Shown: in pieces, positions 1-10,543 of the stretch
Numbering within the stretch: position 1 is the first letter of the stretch
Layout of the letters: the number at the start of each line of letters is the position of its first letter
NCBI RefSeq assembly: GCF_019578655.1
Contig: NC_063264.1
Span: forward strand, 16,852,429 to 16,916,428
Length of the DNA stretch: 64,000 bases
Direction: 5' to 3'
DNA from: Ricinus communis
Taxonomy: Eukaryota > Streptophyta > Magnoliopsida > Malpighiales > Euphorbiaceae
Notes under the pieces: generated by a model
The model's database searches: none
The model's input: the letters and a program-made list of their open reading frames with translations, nothing else
Told to the model about the DNA's origin: nothing
Program-made: the position numbers and the translations under genes

Positions 1-85
1 CAAAGCAAACTAATTTCAGGATGAAAGTTTAAGGGCAAAGTTAAAGTTTATTGTGGAGGTTGTTGTTGGAATCTTTATTTGTAGG

Positions 86-98
86 GCTTTTGATACCA
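86..98 (-). promoter_or_regulatory. Copia-type primer-binding site, copy 1
   Basis: Read on the minus strand this begins TGGTATCA and continues with the purine-rich stretch expected of a site complementary to plant initiator tRNA-Met, which primes minus-strand DNA synthesis in many LTR elements. The plus-strand text is TTTTGATACCA, one T longer than copy 2. It directly abuts the LTR-like block to its right, which begins TG. The internal part of the element would lie to the left, outside the window. Confidence 0.6.
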
Positions 99-1922
99 TG
101 TTTAGACTTGAAAATAGTTCTACTGCAATGAATTGAGTTACACATCAGAATATTTATAGGGTTACAGAGTCAATAGCTATATAGCTACAAGCTAAGAAAT
201 ATAAGACTTATCTATGTATAAAGATGATAAATATTAAAAAGGATAAGAGGTAAGAGATAAGAGATGAGATGATAACTCTAAGAGATAAGAGACAAGATTA
301 AAATTGTAAATTTGTCCAAATTTGAGTAAGAGACTTATATTTAAATGCAAAATGTATTAAGATTTAGATAATTTTCTGATAGAATAATTTGTTATTAATA
401 ATTAATATAAAATTAATAAAATTAAGCAATGCAGTTGTATTAATTAGTAGAAGATAAAAGTATAACATAAATTAGAATATTAAGGATAAAATAAATCATT
501 GTACCAAATTTTAGAAAATAGGCCTACATTATTATGCTAAAAATGCTAGGTTTTTTTTTGAGTTACAAATAGAGAAAGAACACTCGCACTTAAAACTTTA
601 ATTAAGTTGATATATGCTAGGTTGTTAGATTTTGATTATTGATATAAGAACTTAAATAGAATCACATGCCAGCAATTATATGTAACAATTGGTGTCTTGC
701 ATTTTCTTTTGGATGCATTATAAAGGTAATTGCAAACAAACAAAACCTAAGTTCTAATAAATAAATGATGAAACTTGTACCAATTCTGAAAATGGTATTG
801 TATTAAATATCAAATCTTATTTAGCAATATCAGTTGGGTGGATATTTTCAGAAATCCAATTCGACCGAACTCTAATAGAACGAGTTTGGATAATTGTAAA
901 AGAATTTGGGACGAGGTTGAAATTGAATTCTAATATACTCGTGTCGATTTCGGATGTGAACCCTCGTATACCCGCTCCCTAACACAATTATTTAAACGAA
1001 TATAAGTATAAATTACTTGAATCCGGTACTCGATCCCATTTAAAATTATGTAGTTTACATTTTATTTTTCTGTTAGTATATTTTAAAATTTAATTATTAT
1101 AAATGAGTTTATCAGAGCATTATAGGCCAAAATGTCATGTCCGAGAAAGACGGAGCTAACCAAGTTTGTATCCACAACAACAGAAAGTCTAAGAGATCGT
1201 GTCATGGACAGACTATAGTTAGAGAGTCTGACTCGACCTAAAACTCTTGAGACAACAAAGAGAATAATAAGTCTTATTATATCTAACACGACCTATATTC
1301 GCAGAGTTTTACTTCAAATAGACTATCAAACATAGATATAAGGAACCACTACACTATATTTTCAGATACATGCTACTTTACACCTTCAATATACTTAAGC
1401 CACCCTTTCACAAGTTACTGGCTTAATTATCGAAGTAAGTGGCTGGATAATCCCGTCCGTCGCTTTCTAACCATCTTTACAGGTACTCTAGAGATTGAAT
1501 CAACCTTTGAAGATCTTATTGATAGCTCAATCCTTGACCGAGTTATCAAGTACTCATTTAATTATTCGAATATTTATATAAATGAGTAAGGTAACTGCTA
1601 ACTATTTAAATATTTATATAATTTATTTAATTGCTATATATTTTTATCAAATTCAAATAATATATATATGTTGATTCATATTTGGATATGGAATGAATTC
1701 ATATAACAAAGATAATTTTTTAAACAAATTTGAAAAAAATTCAGATATGTATATTTTAATCGAGCTCGAGTTTGGTATTCTTATCCTAACTCTTCTCATT
1801 GCTTTTAAAAAAATATATAGAATTAGCTTGCAAATAAAAAATGACAATTGATTGATTTCTTTTCAATTCGGATATTTACCGTATAAAAGAAAAAGATAAA
1901 ATAAATAAAATAGCTTCAGAGA
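99..1922 (-). repeat. LTR-like block, copy 1
   Basis: AT-rich non-coding block repeated at 10544-12312, 43981-44599 (partial) and 50111-51828. It starts TGTTTAGACTTG right after the primer-binding site, as an LTR of a minus-strand Copia element would. The other LTR end is not identifiable because the block runs into sequence shared by all copies. No coding potential is seen. Calling it an LTR is inference from the TG start and primer-site adjacency; the repetition itself is directly visible. Confidence 0.55.
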
Positions 1923-1936
1923 TCAACAAAACCACA
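1923..1936. repeat. Left direct repeat flanking NUA block
   Basis: TCAACAAAACCACA, nearly identical to TCAACAAAGCCACA at 3460-3473. Copies 3 and 4 have the motif once (about 44600 and 51829) with no NUA sequence. The NUA block therefore sits between two copies of a 14-bp motif, as a target-site duplication would, or copies 3 and 4 lost the block by recombination between the two motifs. Confidence 0.6.
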
Positions 1937-2307
1937 ATTAATGGAATTATCTTAAAGATGTTGTTACTTCTACTGTAGATTTTGGACTTATCATCTCTCT
2001 CTCTCTCTCTCCACATATATATATGTGTGTGTGCGTTTCTTTTTTATTTCATTCCCTTTTCCAATGTATTGTTTGTCTATTATTCCTCATCCGCAATAAT
2101 GGAGGAAATGATAAAAGCAACAAGATATAATGTTTGTATTTGCTCCTTTTTCATTTACATGAATAAACCTAGTCCACTTTTTGTATCTGCTGTGTACATC
2201 ATATAGTCGCATGCAAGTTTTCATGTTGAAAAACTATGATTGTACTGAATGTATGTGGTTCTTCTGTGGGATGTGTATTTATACTGACAAACTTGTTGAC
2301 TATATAG

Positions 2308-3322
2308 CGGAATATAGTAGAATGGCAAAATCACACTCTGTCATCAACCAAAAGTTGCAGCATTCAATATTTGAACAGGAAAATCTACAGAAAGCAATCC
2401 AAGAACTAAAGGTTTATGTCAATTCCAGTCGGTTATACATCTTCATGTCTTATAGTTATTCCTTGCTGATGTTAACTTGCATGTTTTGGTTTCTAGGCGG
2501 ATTTGAGGAGTGAACGTGAGAACTCTATGGCTCAGAAGGAGATTGTGGATCTTCAGAAACAGGCATGGATATTAGGGGCCTTTTTCTTTCATTTTGTTTA
2601 TTCAATTTTAGTGGCTTATCTTGCTTAATCACTTCCAATTTCCTTGATATGATTTTTGGTTTTCATTATCCTTCAGCCCACACCCCCTACCGCCCCTTGA
2701 GGACACCAGCATGAGACTAATTTTATATAACATTGATGTGTTGACTTGGAAAAATTATTGTGACTAGGAAAAGAAAAAGAAATCACCAAAATTGTCGATT
2801 TGAAGTATTACATGAAATATATGTGCCCTTATTTATGACACTAATTATAAGTATAGTATTTTTCTTGTTGCTATTAAGCGTTTATGCTAAATTGCTTTGA
2901 TTTCTCTAAAAGCCCCATTACTTTTTTCTTACGATTATGTCCTTGTCGATTAAAAAAAAAAAAGAAATTATTAACTGCTCATCTTCTTTTCTTTTTTTTA
3001 TAAAAAAGATCTCTCTTTCTTAAATTTTATTATTCTACATATATGCTAGCGTGTGCATTAGATGTTGGCTGTGTGTCAAGGCATTTGTACATATTTCCTT
3101 TTGTTAAACTATCGTTATAGTTCATTCTTTATTTTGCCTGCCAGTACCATTCTTTTAATGCGGACTATGATTTTGCAGGTCACAGTTCTTCTCAAGGAGT
3201 GTTGTGATATACAACTTCGGTGCGGGTCTACTGGGCATGATGATGCTGATGATTGCACAGCAACTGTTGCTGTTGAGATGGATGTGCAGTCTGATGCTGA
3301 AAAAGTAATTTCAGAACGCCTT
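2308..3322 (+). pseudogene. NUA: Nuclear pore anchor (NUA/TPR-like) exon cluster, copy 1
   Basis: Three exons stay in one frame across introns: 2308-2411, 2497-2562 and 3179-3322. They encode a coiled-coil stretch with motifs such as INQKLQHS, QKEIVDLQKQ and VTVLLKEC that I recognise from plant NUA, the TPR homologue of the nuclear-pore basket, where it acts as a long coiled-coil scaffold in mRNA export and SUMO homeostasis. Acceptors are ordinary AG; donors are GT except for exon 2, which is followed by GC (CAG|GCATGG). NUA is a very large protein (about 2000 residues), so these 105 codons are a small internal fragment without start or stop. A (CT)n/(GT)n microsatellite lies just upstream at about 1991-2034. 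The frame is intact, but transcription is unsupported. Confidence is high for homology and low for function. Confidence 0.8.
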
Positions 3323-3459
3323 GTAAGTTTACGTTCTCAAATTTTAAGCTTGGACATTGAAATTTTACCTATTTGTTTGTTTTCTGTGCTTAGCTTTTTA
3401 TCTTTTCCATTTCTAAGTGGGGAGGATTGGCTGTGCACATAAATTATCCTACAAATTAT

Positions 3460-3473
3460 TCAACAAAGCCACA
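3460..3473. repeat. Right direct repeat flanking NUA block
   Basis: TCAACAAAGCCACA, the partner of 1923-1936. It is followed by TTTGATGAGCAG, the start of the leader shared by all four copies. Copy 2 keeps this right-hand motif at 22591-22604 but has lost the left flank. Confidence 0.6.
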
Positions 3474-4288
3474 TTTGATGAGCAGTTTAGCACAAGAATT
3501 ACCAAATATGAGCAACCGTTGAAGAAACGATACGTCGTACGTAGAGGGCATATGTGCAAAATTCCTTTTTTAACCTTCCTCCTTTATTATGGTTGCAGAA
3601 ATTAATTAACTTACCAGAAACCAAAACTGCCGTTTTTTTCAAAACTTTGACAAAGGAATCCATTCCACTGTGACCGTCGATCTGAATATGCGAATCGGTA
3701 ATAAAAGTAATTCAAATAAAAACGCAAACAAAAGAAACTAGCCGTTCACGGCTCACAAATTCAAATGCACAACACTAAGTTGCCCGTTTGTTTTTTCATT
3801 AAAGAGGAAGAGAAACAAATCTCTTCTTCTTCGTCCTCGAAAATACCTGCAAAATCAGTAGAAGCCATTCTCTCTCTTTCAACACTCCTCTCTCTCTCTC
3901 TCGAATACTGCATTGTTCTTATCCTGAGATTTCTGTGAGTATTGTTGTTGTTTATTGAATTTATTTCCTTAATATCGAAGCTCATGATCTTTCCTTATGT
4001 ATACTGGAAAAGATTAAACTTACCAAGTGATTTATCTTCTGTTTCTTCCTTTCCCTTCTTAGATTTCCTTGCGATTGAATTGTGGTTGGTTGATTTCTTT
4101 ATTTGAGACGATTGCTTAATCTGGACCTGGTACTGCTTATCGAAATTGTAGATACTTGATTTTTAGTTTTCCTTTTTCTCTTTTTCTTTCCCTATTCTTT
4201 CTCGTGCTGTTTTGTTAAGTTTTCAGCAGCTTAGTTGAATTTTACAGTCATCTAATGAATGTGTACCTCATCATTTTGTTGGGTGTAG
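3474..4288 (+). other. Promoter/5' leader-like region, copy 1
   Basis: This stretch is conserved at 22605-23321, 44614-45418 and 51843-52430. It carries a tract of CTCTCT repeats (about 3870-3902) typical of plant 5' untranslated leaders, a GTGAG donor-like site near 3933, and ends in TGTAG directly before the ATG of the kinesin-like exon. I read it as a 5' leader with an intron joined to an internal kinesin exon. No TATA box could be fixed with confidence. Copies 1 and 2 lack about 11 bases (a repeat of CGTCGA) that copies 3 and 4 keep near 44817 and 52050. Confidence 0.4.
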
Positions 4289-4790
4289 ATGAAGAGAGAA
4301 ATTAAAGAACTGAGGCGCCAGAGAGATTTTGCACAATCTCAAGTGGATGAGTTGCAGAAAAAACTTCAAGAGGACCAACGGCTTCAAGCACATTGGAATC
4401 AACACCACGTCCATCGGTAAAGAACTGTCTCTCTCTCCTACACTGATGCATTATTATGAAAACTTGAGAACAAGGAGATATAAACCGCTGCGACAGAGCA
4501 AGGAAAACTATGTTAAGGCTATTATCATCAACTGCACCTTTTACTCTAATGCATGAAATCCGTAAACTCGAACATCTCAGGAGCAACTTGGAGCTCTAGA
4601 AGTATTGCAAAAGGAAAGTCATAGTCTAGGTGATCGAGATGCAGCGGAGTCCATTGCCAAGCTGCAAGGGAAATGCAATCTATTCAAAAAGATTGTTGAT
4701 GTTGTTGAGGAAGGAAGAAGGGGAGTTAGAGGAGGTGAGATTGATTTGGATATGGAACCAGGTGAGAATGTATGGGGGATGTTTTCAATA
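4289..4790 (+). pseudogene. KIN-7 kinesin coiled-coil fragment, copy 1
   Basis: An ATG directly after a splice-acceptor-like TGTAG opens a frame with REIKELRRQRDFAQSQVDEL, a coiled-coil signature of plant KIN-7 (NACK-type) kinesins, whose relatives act in cytokinesis and phragmoplast expansion. Further along, in other frames, are a LMHEIRKLEHL-like segment and a DAAESIAKLQ-like segment from the same family, so the order matches KIN-7. Reading is broken: one base is missing after GAGGACCAA relative to copy 3, and a TAG interrupts the frame near 4598. The motor domain is absent from the window. This is a dead, internally truncated fragment. Confidence 0.75.
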
Positions 4791-4867
4791 TGAACATTGA
4801 TGGGTTTTTTATGAAGTTGCTTTGGATAAGTTGTTCTACAAGTGATTTTTGTTTTGGTTTGTTGTAG

Positions 4868-5106
4868 ATCATTTCATGCAGTTTGTACATTGGAGGGCTT
4901 GCAGGAAGTTGTTCTGGGAAATAGCATTTCCAATAAAGATGATCTTATTCAATTGTCATTCACTGCTGTTCGAGTGATTAATTCTGTGAGTTGTGTTCTA
5001 CCTGATTTTATTTCTTGGCTAATTGCAATGCTGATTATTGTCATTTACAGGTTTTCTCCTCGATGAACCATATAGTAAGAGAACATAACAGGGACAGCTT
5101 TTCAAG
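4868..5106 (+). pseudogene. Two-exon fragment of an unrecognised gene, copy 1
   Basis: Exon A (4868-4985, after TTGTAG, before GTGAG) and exon B (5051-5106, after TTTACAG, before GTGTC) join in frame and encode about 57 residues including LEGLQEVVLGNSISNKDDL and MNHIVREHNRDSF. Splice phases agree between the exons, which argues for a real former gene. I do not recognise the family. It could be a further part of the kinesin gene or a third donor gene. The same pair is at 23901-24149, 46103-46351 and, truncated, 52435-52623. Confidence 0.5.
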
Positions 5107-5993
5107 GTGTCAATTTTTGTAATACTTATTCTTTCCTATAGTGAAAATTTTTACGTCACCAATGTGGAATAATCCCTTCTGTTACATATTGTAGACTTCT
5201 TTCTATGGTAAATAGGTTCCTTCTCTTTTCACCCCTGAGCATTCTGAAGAGGTATGGCTAGTGTAATTTCAATCTTAGATCTTGTTGTTTGCTTTGTTAC
5301 TTGCTATGGTATTACTGTCACTTGGGTTGATCTTCTGTCATTAAGAAGTCTAGAAGTGGTATATGTTTCCACAGATTGAGATCGTGCTTGCCTCTAGAGA
5401 TTCTTCTGGTGTTTTTCTGAGTTCTTAGAAGGATAATGATGTGATTGGTAAAAGTTCAGGTTACAGAACTGAAGGAGTTTCGAATTTTAAGAATATGCTG
5501 ATCCAAGTTTCAAATTTTAAGAATAGAGCGCTTTGCTTCCTTTATTCTACCTCCACAAAGATCAGATGAGGTCAAAGTTTTATCTTTCTTTTTATGGTTT
5601 TTGCGGTACTTGCCTCTATATATCTACCAATTGTAGCAGCTATTATCTATTTCATCTAGACCATATTTAGACAGCTTCTGCTGGCCTTGGTGTTTCTCTT
5701 TATGTTCAACCTCCTGAACAGTTTCAGGACAAAAGTTCATACTTGGCTTCTCTTTCTTCATGTGTATTTCAGTACTCCAATCCTTCAGATAGTACTATAA
5801 TCAAATAGGATCAAAATGCGGGTCATGTTTACACTGGTTCCTTTGTTAGACCTCCACAAATATCAGTACCCCCAATTATTGGGCTGCCTGTCATCCATCA
5901 CCTACACGGGAATCAGCACTTCCTTTACAGTATAATATTTGCAGTTCATTTGGTTCTCTGTAATATTAGGAAATTCATTTTCATTTTCTTCAG
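5107..5993 (+). other. Non-coding spacer between captured exons, copy 1
   Basis: Conserved with the other copies. A stretch around 5440-5670 can be read as a short open frame in copies 2, 3 and 4 (24488-24712, 46674-46901, 52961-53188) with similar peptides. In copy 1 it is broken by a missing base near 5529. I see no recognisable domain and treat it as intron or untranslated sequence. Confidence 0.4.
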
Positions 5994-6219
5994 CTGGATA
6001 TAATCTTGAGGATGAGGAGGGCATTATTGAACCGGAGCAACAAGTTTCCTGGCAGAAAACTTTTAGAGAGCAAAGATATCAGATTAATGAACGCAGTAGG
6101 ACGCAGTTTTATTTGTTATTCACATAAGCTGGCTTAGGCGCTTGAATTGGTTACAGCAGCATTTGGCAGAGATTGGCAATGCTGATGTTGGAGATGAGCC
6201 TGCAATTTCTCTATCCTGA
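5994..6219 (+). pseudogene. KIN-7 C-terminal (DUF3490-like) exon, copy 1
   Basis: After a CAG acceptor the frame contains EDEEGIIEPEQQVSWQKTFR and RTQFYLLF; then, after a stop at 6124-6126 and a frame change, WLQQHLAEIGNADVGDEPA, ending at a TGA. These are hallmarks of the DUF3490 tail of plant KIN-7 kinesins. Compared with copy 4 about 20 bases are missing before RTQFYLLF, removing the CFVSVI-type residues. Family membership is established knowledge; the fragment has no separate start. Confidence 0.7.
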
Positions 6220-8580
6220 ATGTTTTCTTCTCTCTTTTTAGCCTGCGAACTTACACGAACTGACACATTGCTTGCAGTTGTTAATATCCAATGAATGCTT
6301 AAATTAAATATACCCTATCGGGACTCGAAGCTCACTCATATATTGCAGCACTCTCTCGGCAGGAATGCACGAACTGAGCAGAACCACAGCCTCCTGACCC
6401 TTCAAAGGAGAAAGACTTAAAAAGTTCAGCAGGTGAGTTTCAACAGCTTAATTGTTGTCCAGTCATCTAATGAATGTGCTATATATACATCTCTTTATTT
6501 GAGACGAGTCTATCAATTGCTTAATCAAAACAGTAAATTATTATGATAATTAGAAAAAAAAAAAGAGAGGCTCTTTTTTTAAAAAGGATTGTGTGAAAAG
6601 TGAATAGATGGCAATTAATATAATGATCAAGATATTAAAGTATATCTTGATTAAAAATAAACTTGATTTTTTAATGGTCACCGAATGAAACACTTTATTT
6701 TTGTGTTGGTTTAGCTTTCTACGGCAGTGCAAGTACTAAATTAACAAGTCGTGTTTCCTCCAAAGATAAGTTTATTTTCTGTTATCTCATATTTCGTAGT
6801 TTTACTATTGTTTTATATATTTAATATTATTCTAATTTGCTTTTAATTTCTCTTTATTCTATAGTATCTTTGTTTATTATTTGTTTATTTGCACTTTTAT
6901 TTGCTAATTTTGTTTACTAATCTAATTCTTTTCATAGTGACAGGTTCTAATTACCCAGTTTTGATATCCTAAGCGGTCTTTTATGGACTTTTAGGATTAA
7001 TTTAGTTAATTAATTAGTTAATTTCTTATTTGACTTTTTGAGGCTTTTAAGCTATGGTTGTAATTAATTCCCTCTTAATTGCCCCGATCTCCTTAATCCC
7101 TTTCTGATTTCTCTTTTCTCCTCCCCCCTTTCTATGTATGTTTTATTTTATTGTTTTTAGATTTTCACACCACACATGTTTAAGGGACTAAATTCAACTT
7201 AGGATTTATGAGCGATCATTTAGCATGCCTAACATAAAATAAATAAAACTTACCAAAGTAAGCTTCTGGCAGTTCATATCTACACTCACTTTAAAATGCT
7301 AATTTACCACTTAAATTTATGTAATAAAATTGGATTCAAATTTGGCCACCTTGCATGTGAAAGATAAAAAATCTGAGTTACCAAAGTACCTTCCGTCAGG
7401 ACTAGTTTTGAGTGCTAATTACCTCCTTCTATAGCACTCTTCTTTGGACTTTTAGGATTAGTTTAGTTAATTAATTAGTTAATTCTTTATTCGATTGTTT
7501 TGGCCGCGGTTGTAATTAATTTCTCTTGATCGCTCCGGTCTCCTTAATCCCTCTCTAGAATTCTCTTTTCTGCTCCCCCTTTCTATAAATATTTTATTTT
7601 ATTGCTTTTAGATTTACACTACACATGTCTAAGAGAATAAAATCAACTTAGGATTTTTCGATCACCCCACATGCCCAACATAAAATGAACAAAGCTTACC
7701 AATGTAAGCTTCCCACGCCTTATATATGTATTCACTTTAAAATGCTAAGATTATGAATCCTACACCTAGATAGTATCTAAAGTACCAAAGTACCTCATTC
7801 TAGGACTGGTTTCGGGTACCAAATGTACCTTTTTCCAAGTTAGAATCGTTTGTTGACCTCACATATTATATAAGATAAAAAAGTTCGTGCTTAAATAAGT
7901 AGAAGTGACTAGATTAAGGTAATTTTGTTAGGCTAGCAAACATTCATTTACTCTAGCGGATGCCTAGGCATGTGCCTCATGCATTCCTTATTCATACCTT
8001 GAGCCCCCACAATCTTTGATATTGGGGAGGGAGAATTTTTAGGTTCTCCGCAAGGGGTATAAAGCTGCCATTCTTACTCTCCAATTTGTCTCGATGTTTA
8101 GGGTGTCGACTCCAATTCACATGATCATTGTGGTCCTTTAGGTCTCTTAATCATATGACTTATTTCAAAATGGACCTAGTACTAAGAAAAGTTCCTCGAC
8201 ACAATGATGAGGTCGTAAATCAACTAGGGCCGAGCCTAAAAACCTATTGTGCTCACACATTCTTATATAGTAAAAGAGAAGAATTTTTTTTAAAAGAACT
8301 AAAATACCTTTAGTTAATCTAATTATTTAATTGGATATAATTTTTAATCTTAATTCAATCCTAATTTTATTATAATTTCATATGCAATTCTAGTCCTATA
8401 AAGATTGATGAGTATCACTACATTAATTTAATTAGTGATTCATCCAATTGATGAATTTAATATTACATAATTTAATTTCATATATATAAGAAATTGATGA
8501 ATTACTTTATCATACTAAGATATAGTTTATGAGCATTAGTAGGTTTTCAGGCCCAGCCCCAAGTGATTGGCATCCTCGTC
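6220..8580. repeat. AT-rich tail block with internal duplication, copy 1
   Basis: Non-coding tail shared by all four copies. It contains an old direct duplication: about 6980-7437 and 7440-7860 both run from TGGACTTTTAGGATTA, through a TTAATTAATTAG palindrome and a CTCCTTAATCCC stretch, to CAACTTAGGATTT. The two halves differ at many positions, so the duplication predates amplification of the unit. No gene is seen. Confidence 0.7.
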
Positions 8581-8586
8581 ATATTG

Positions 8587-8880
8587 TCAAAGAATTTCTA
8601 GGCTCGTTTCGAAATGAGTCATTCGGTCGAGGAACCTAAAAAGACCACAATATTTATTTGATAATCGAAAAAGTGGAATCGCCACCCAAGATGCCAGGTC
8701 AAGTAATATGTTTCGAAAATTAGGTACGAATAAGGAAGGTTTATGAAGTGCCCTTAGTGCATCTAGTCCCTTTATTGGTTTAGTGGTCATCTTCGCCACT
8801 TTATACGAAATCTCAAAATCAGAGATGGTCTCATTGGATAGTTTCCTTGTGGCTTCCCAGTACCAAGTACTCACTTCCAG
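8587..8880 (-). mobile_element. Degenerate Gypsy gag fragment, copy 1
   Basis: The minus strand has WYWEATRKLSNETISDFEIS and VAKMTTKP, the pattern of the Retrotrans_gag domain of Tat/Ogre-like Ty3/Gypsy elements. The same fragment occurs at 27976-28334, 49291-49930 and 56110-56770. In copy 1 the upstream half is missing, cut near 8930, where sequence switches to the block shared with 42238. Confidence 0.6.
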
Positions 8881-8933
8881 TTCAGTGCTTTATACTACAA
8901 ATCTCTCGGTCATATCTATCTTAATGTTCTGTT

Positions 8934-10213
8934 AGTAGATCCCTATAGAGCATTATCCTTATTTCTCCTTCTTCAACTTCAGCTTTAGTGGAAGTTTCGC
9001 CAACAAAATTTATTATTATTTTTGTCATCTCCGGCTGTGTATACCCCTAAGTAATATTGAAATATTAGATTCCTTATGATAATTTTTGAATGTCATGATT
9101 CAGTAAATATATTCATGTTATGGTTGTCATTATTTTTTAGCAGTGAGTTTAGTATCGTCTTTTATAATATTAAATTCACAGAGTTAGTCCTTTAGTACCT
9201 ATCTATTCGTATAGAGTTGGGTCTCACAGGTAATCGGAATATGAATAGGAATGTCATTGCTGATTATCATAAAATAGTTAGGGTTAATTACTAATACCTC
9301 TTTAGATTTGGATAAATGTACAAATCCAATTTTATTTTTTCAGAAATGAACTAATACGCTTTTTATATTTGGTTCAATTAACCATCGACCCCTTCCATCA
9401 TTTTTTTCACCAGTTTACCAGTCAAAGAGCTTAATTGATCCTTATACTTATTATAAGTTTAATTTGATCTAGTAAGAAGTTCAATTTAACCACTAAACTT
9501 ATTAGTAAGAATTAATTTTGTCGAAAATATGTAAATTAGTATTTTTTAATTGTTTCCATTTCTTAACATGACTTTTTTATACAAAAAAATAAATTTGTTT
9601 ATTGGTAATTAAGAAAAAATAAACTTTTTCCCTTTAATTTTTATGCAGTATTTGATTTTTTTCTTAACTTTTTATTTTATAACTAAGAATAATAATGAAC
9701 CTATTTAAATTCTAATGAGAATAATTAATATTTTGTTATTTTTTATCTTGAACATTTTAAAATATATCTCAACTATCAATTTATTCTTATTCTTTTCATG
9801 CAGAGCTAATTACAATTAACGTCCTAAAATCTGTTTGAAAAACCCCCATTATGATATGAAAAGATTATTTTGGTATTAAATTCATTAATTTGGATAAATT
9901 ATTTTCATTATAGAATATTAAATCAAGTTTGAACTAATTCTTATCTTTGAATTTAGTGGCATAAATTATTCTGATTATGTGTATTAGTTATATTAAAAAT
10001 GTAAAACATTATGACTTATTTATGATTTTTTCTAAAAATAAGAAATAAAAAAGCTATGGTTCTTTTTAAAAAGAATATGCTAGAAATTAGAGCAATTTAA
10101 AAATATTAATTTAATTATCTTGAAAGAAGAGTTTAATAGTTTTAATAAAATTAAGGGCTGAATTAAACTTTTTTATTGTAGTATCAAATTAAATTTATAA
10201 TATAAGGACCAAA
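8934..10213. repeat. Shared non-coding block S, first copy
   Basis: Similar to 42238-43555 over its whole length, starting TAGTAGATCCCTATAGAG and ending near CTCTTTGAT. It is very AT-rich with long A/T runs and no gene. Both copies lie immediately left of Copia remnants and an LTR-like block, so it may be part of an element or its old target. The two copies end at the same point but continue into different sequence. Confidence 0.55.
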
Positions 10214-10530
10214 TAAAGCATCTCTTTGATAGATTGACTGATAAGAAGAGATTGACAAAAGATTTAAAATTAACCAAAGCAAAACATCTAGAGTTAATTG
10301 ATCTCTTTTAAACCATCGAATATAGAGTGGATTAAGCAGGTGCATTAGGATTTGAAGTTGAAGGAATTGATATGGTAGGAGCATGTGAACCATCATTAAG
10401 AGGATTCATATCATGATGATTAATGAGTGGAAGAAATTGTGTCTTCAAAGCAAAGTAATTTCAGGATGAAAATTTAATGGCAAAGCTAAAGTTTATTGTG
10501 GAGTGGAAGAAGCATCAATAATCTTTAGTT
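10214..10530 (-). mobile_element. Possible Copia leader/gag start remnant
   Basis: This interval lies between block S and the minus-strand primer-binding site, where the leader and start of gag of a minus-strand Copia element are expected. A short minus-strand frame beginning MNPLNDGSHAP starts near 10413 but stops after about 25 codons. No domain is recognisable; assignment rests on position only. Confidence 0.3.
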
Positions 10531-10543
10531 GGCTTTGATACCA
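10531..10543 (-). promoter_or_regulatory. Copia-type primer-binding site, copy 2
   Basis: The minus strand reads TGGTATCAAAGCC, one mismatch from the usual plant initiator tRNA-Met site TGGTATCAGAGCC. It directly abuts an LTR-like block starting TGTTTAAGACTTG at 10544. Confidence 0.65.

Noticed and set aside
3761..3985. Minus-strand frame rich in Arg and Glu near 3.8 kb
   Set aside because: It is the complement of the CTCTCT leader tract; low-complexity RERERS peptide only.
6550..6732. Short minus-strand hydrophobic frame
   Set aside because: Produced by A/T runs in the tail block and not kept in the other copies.
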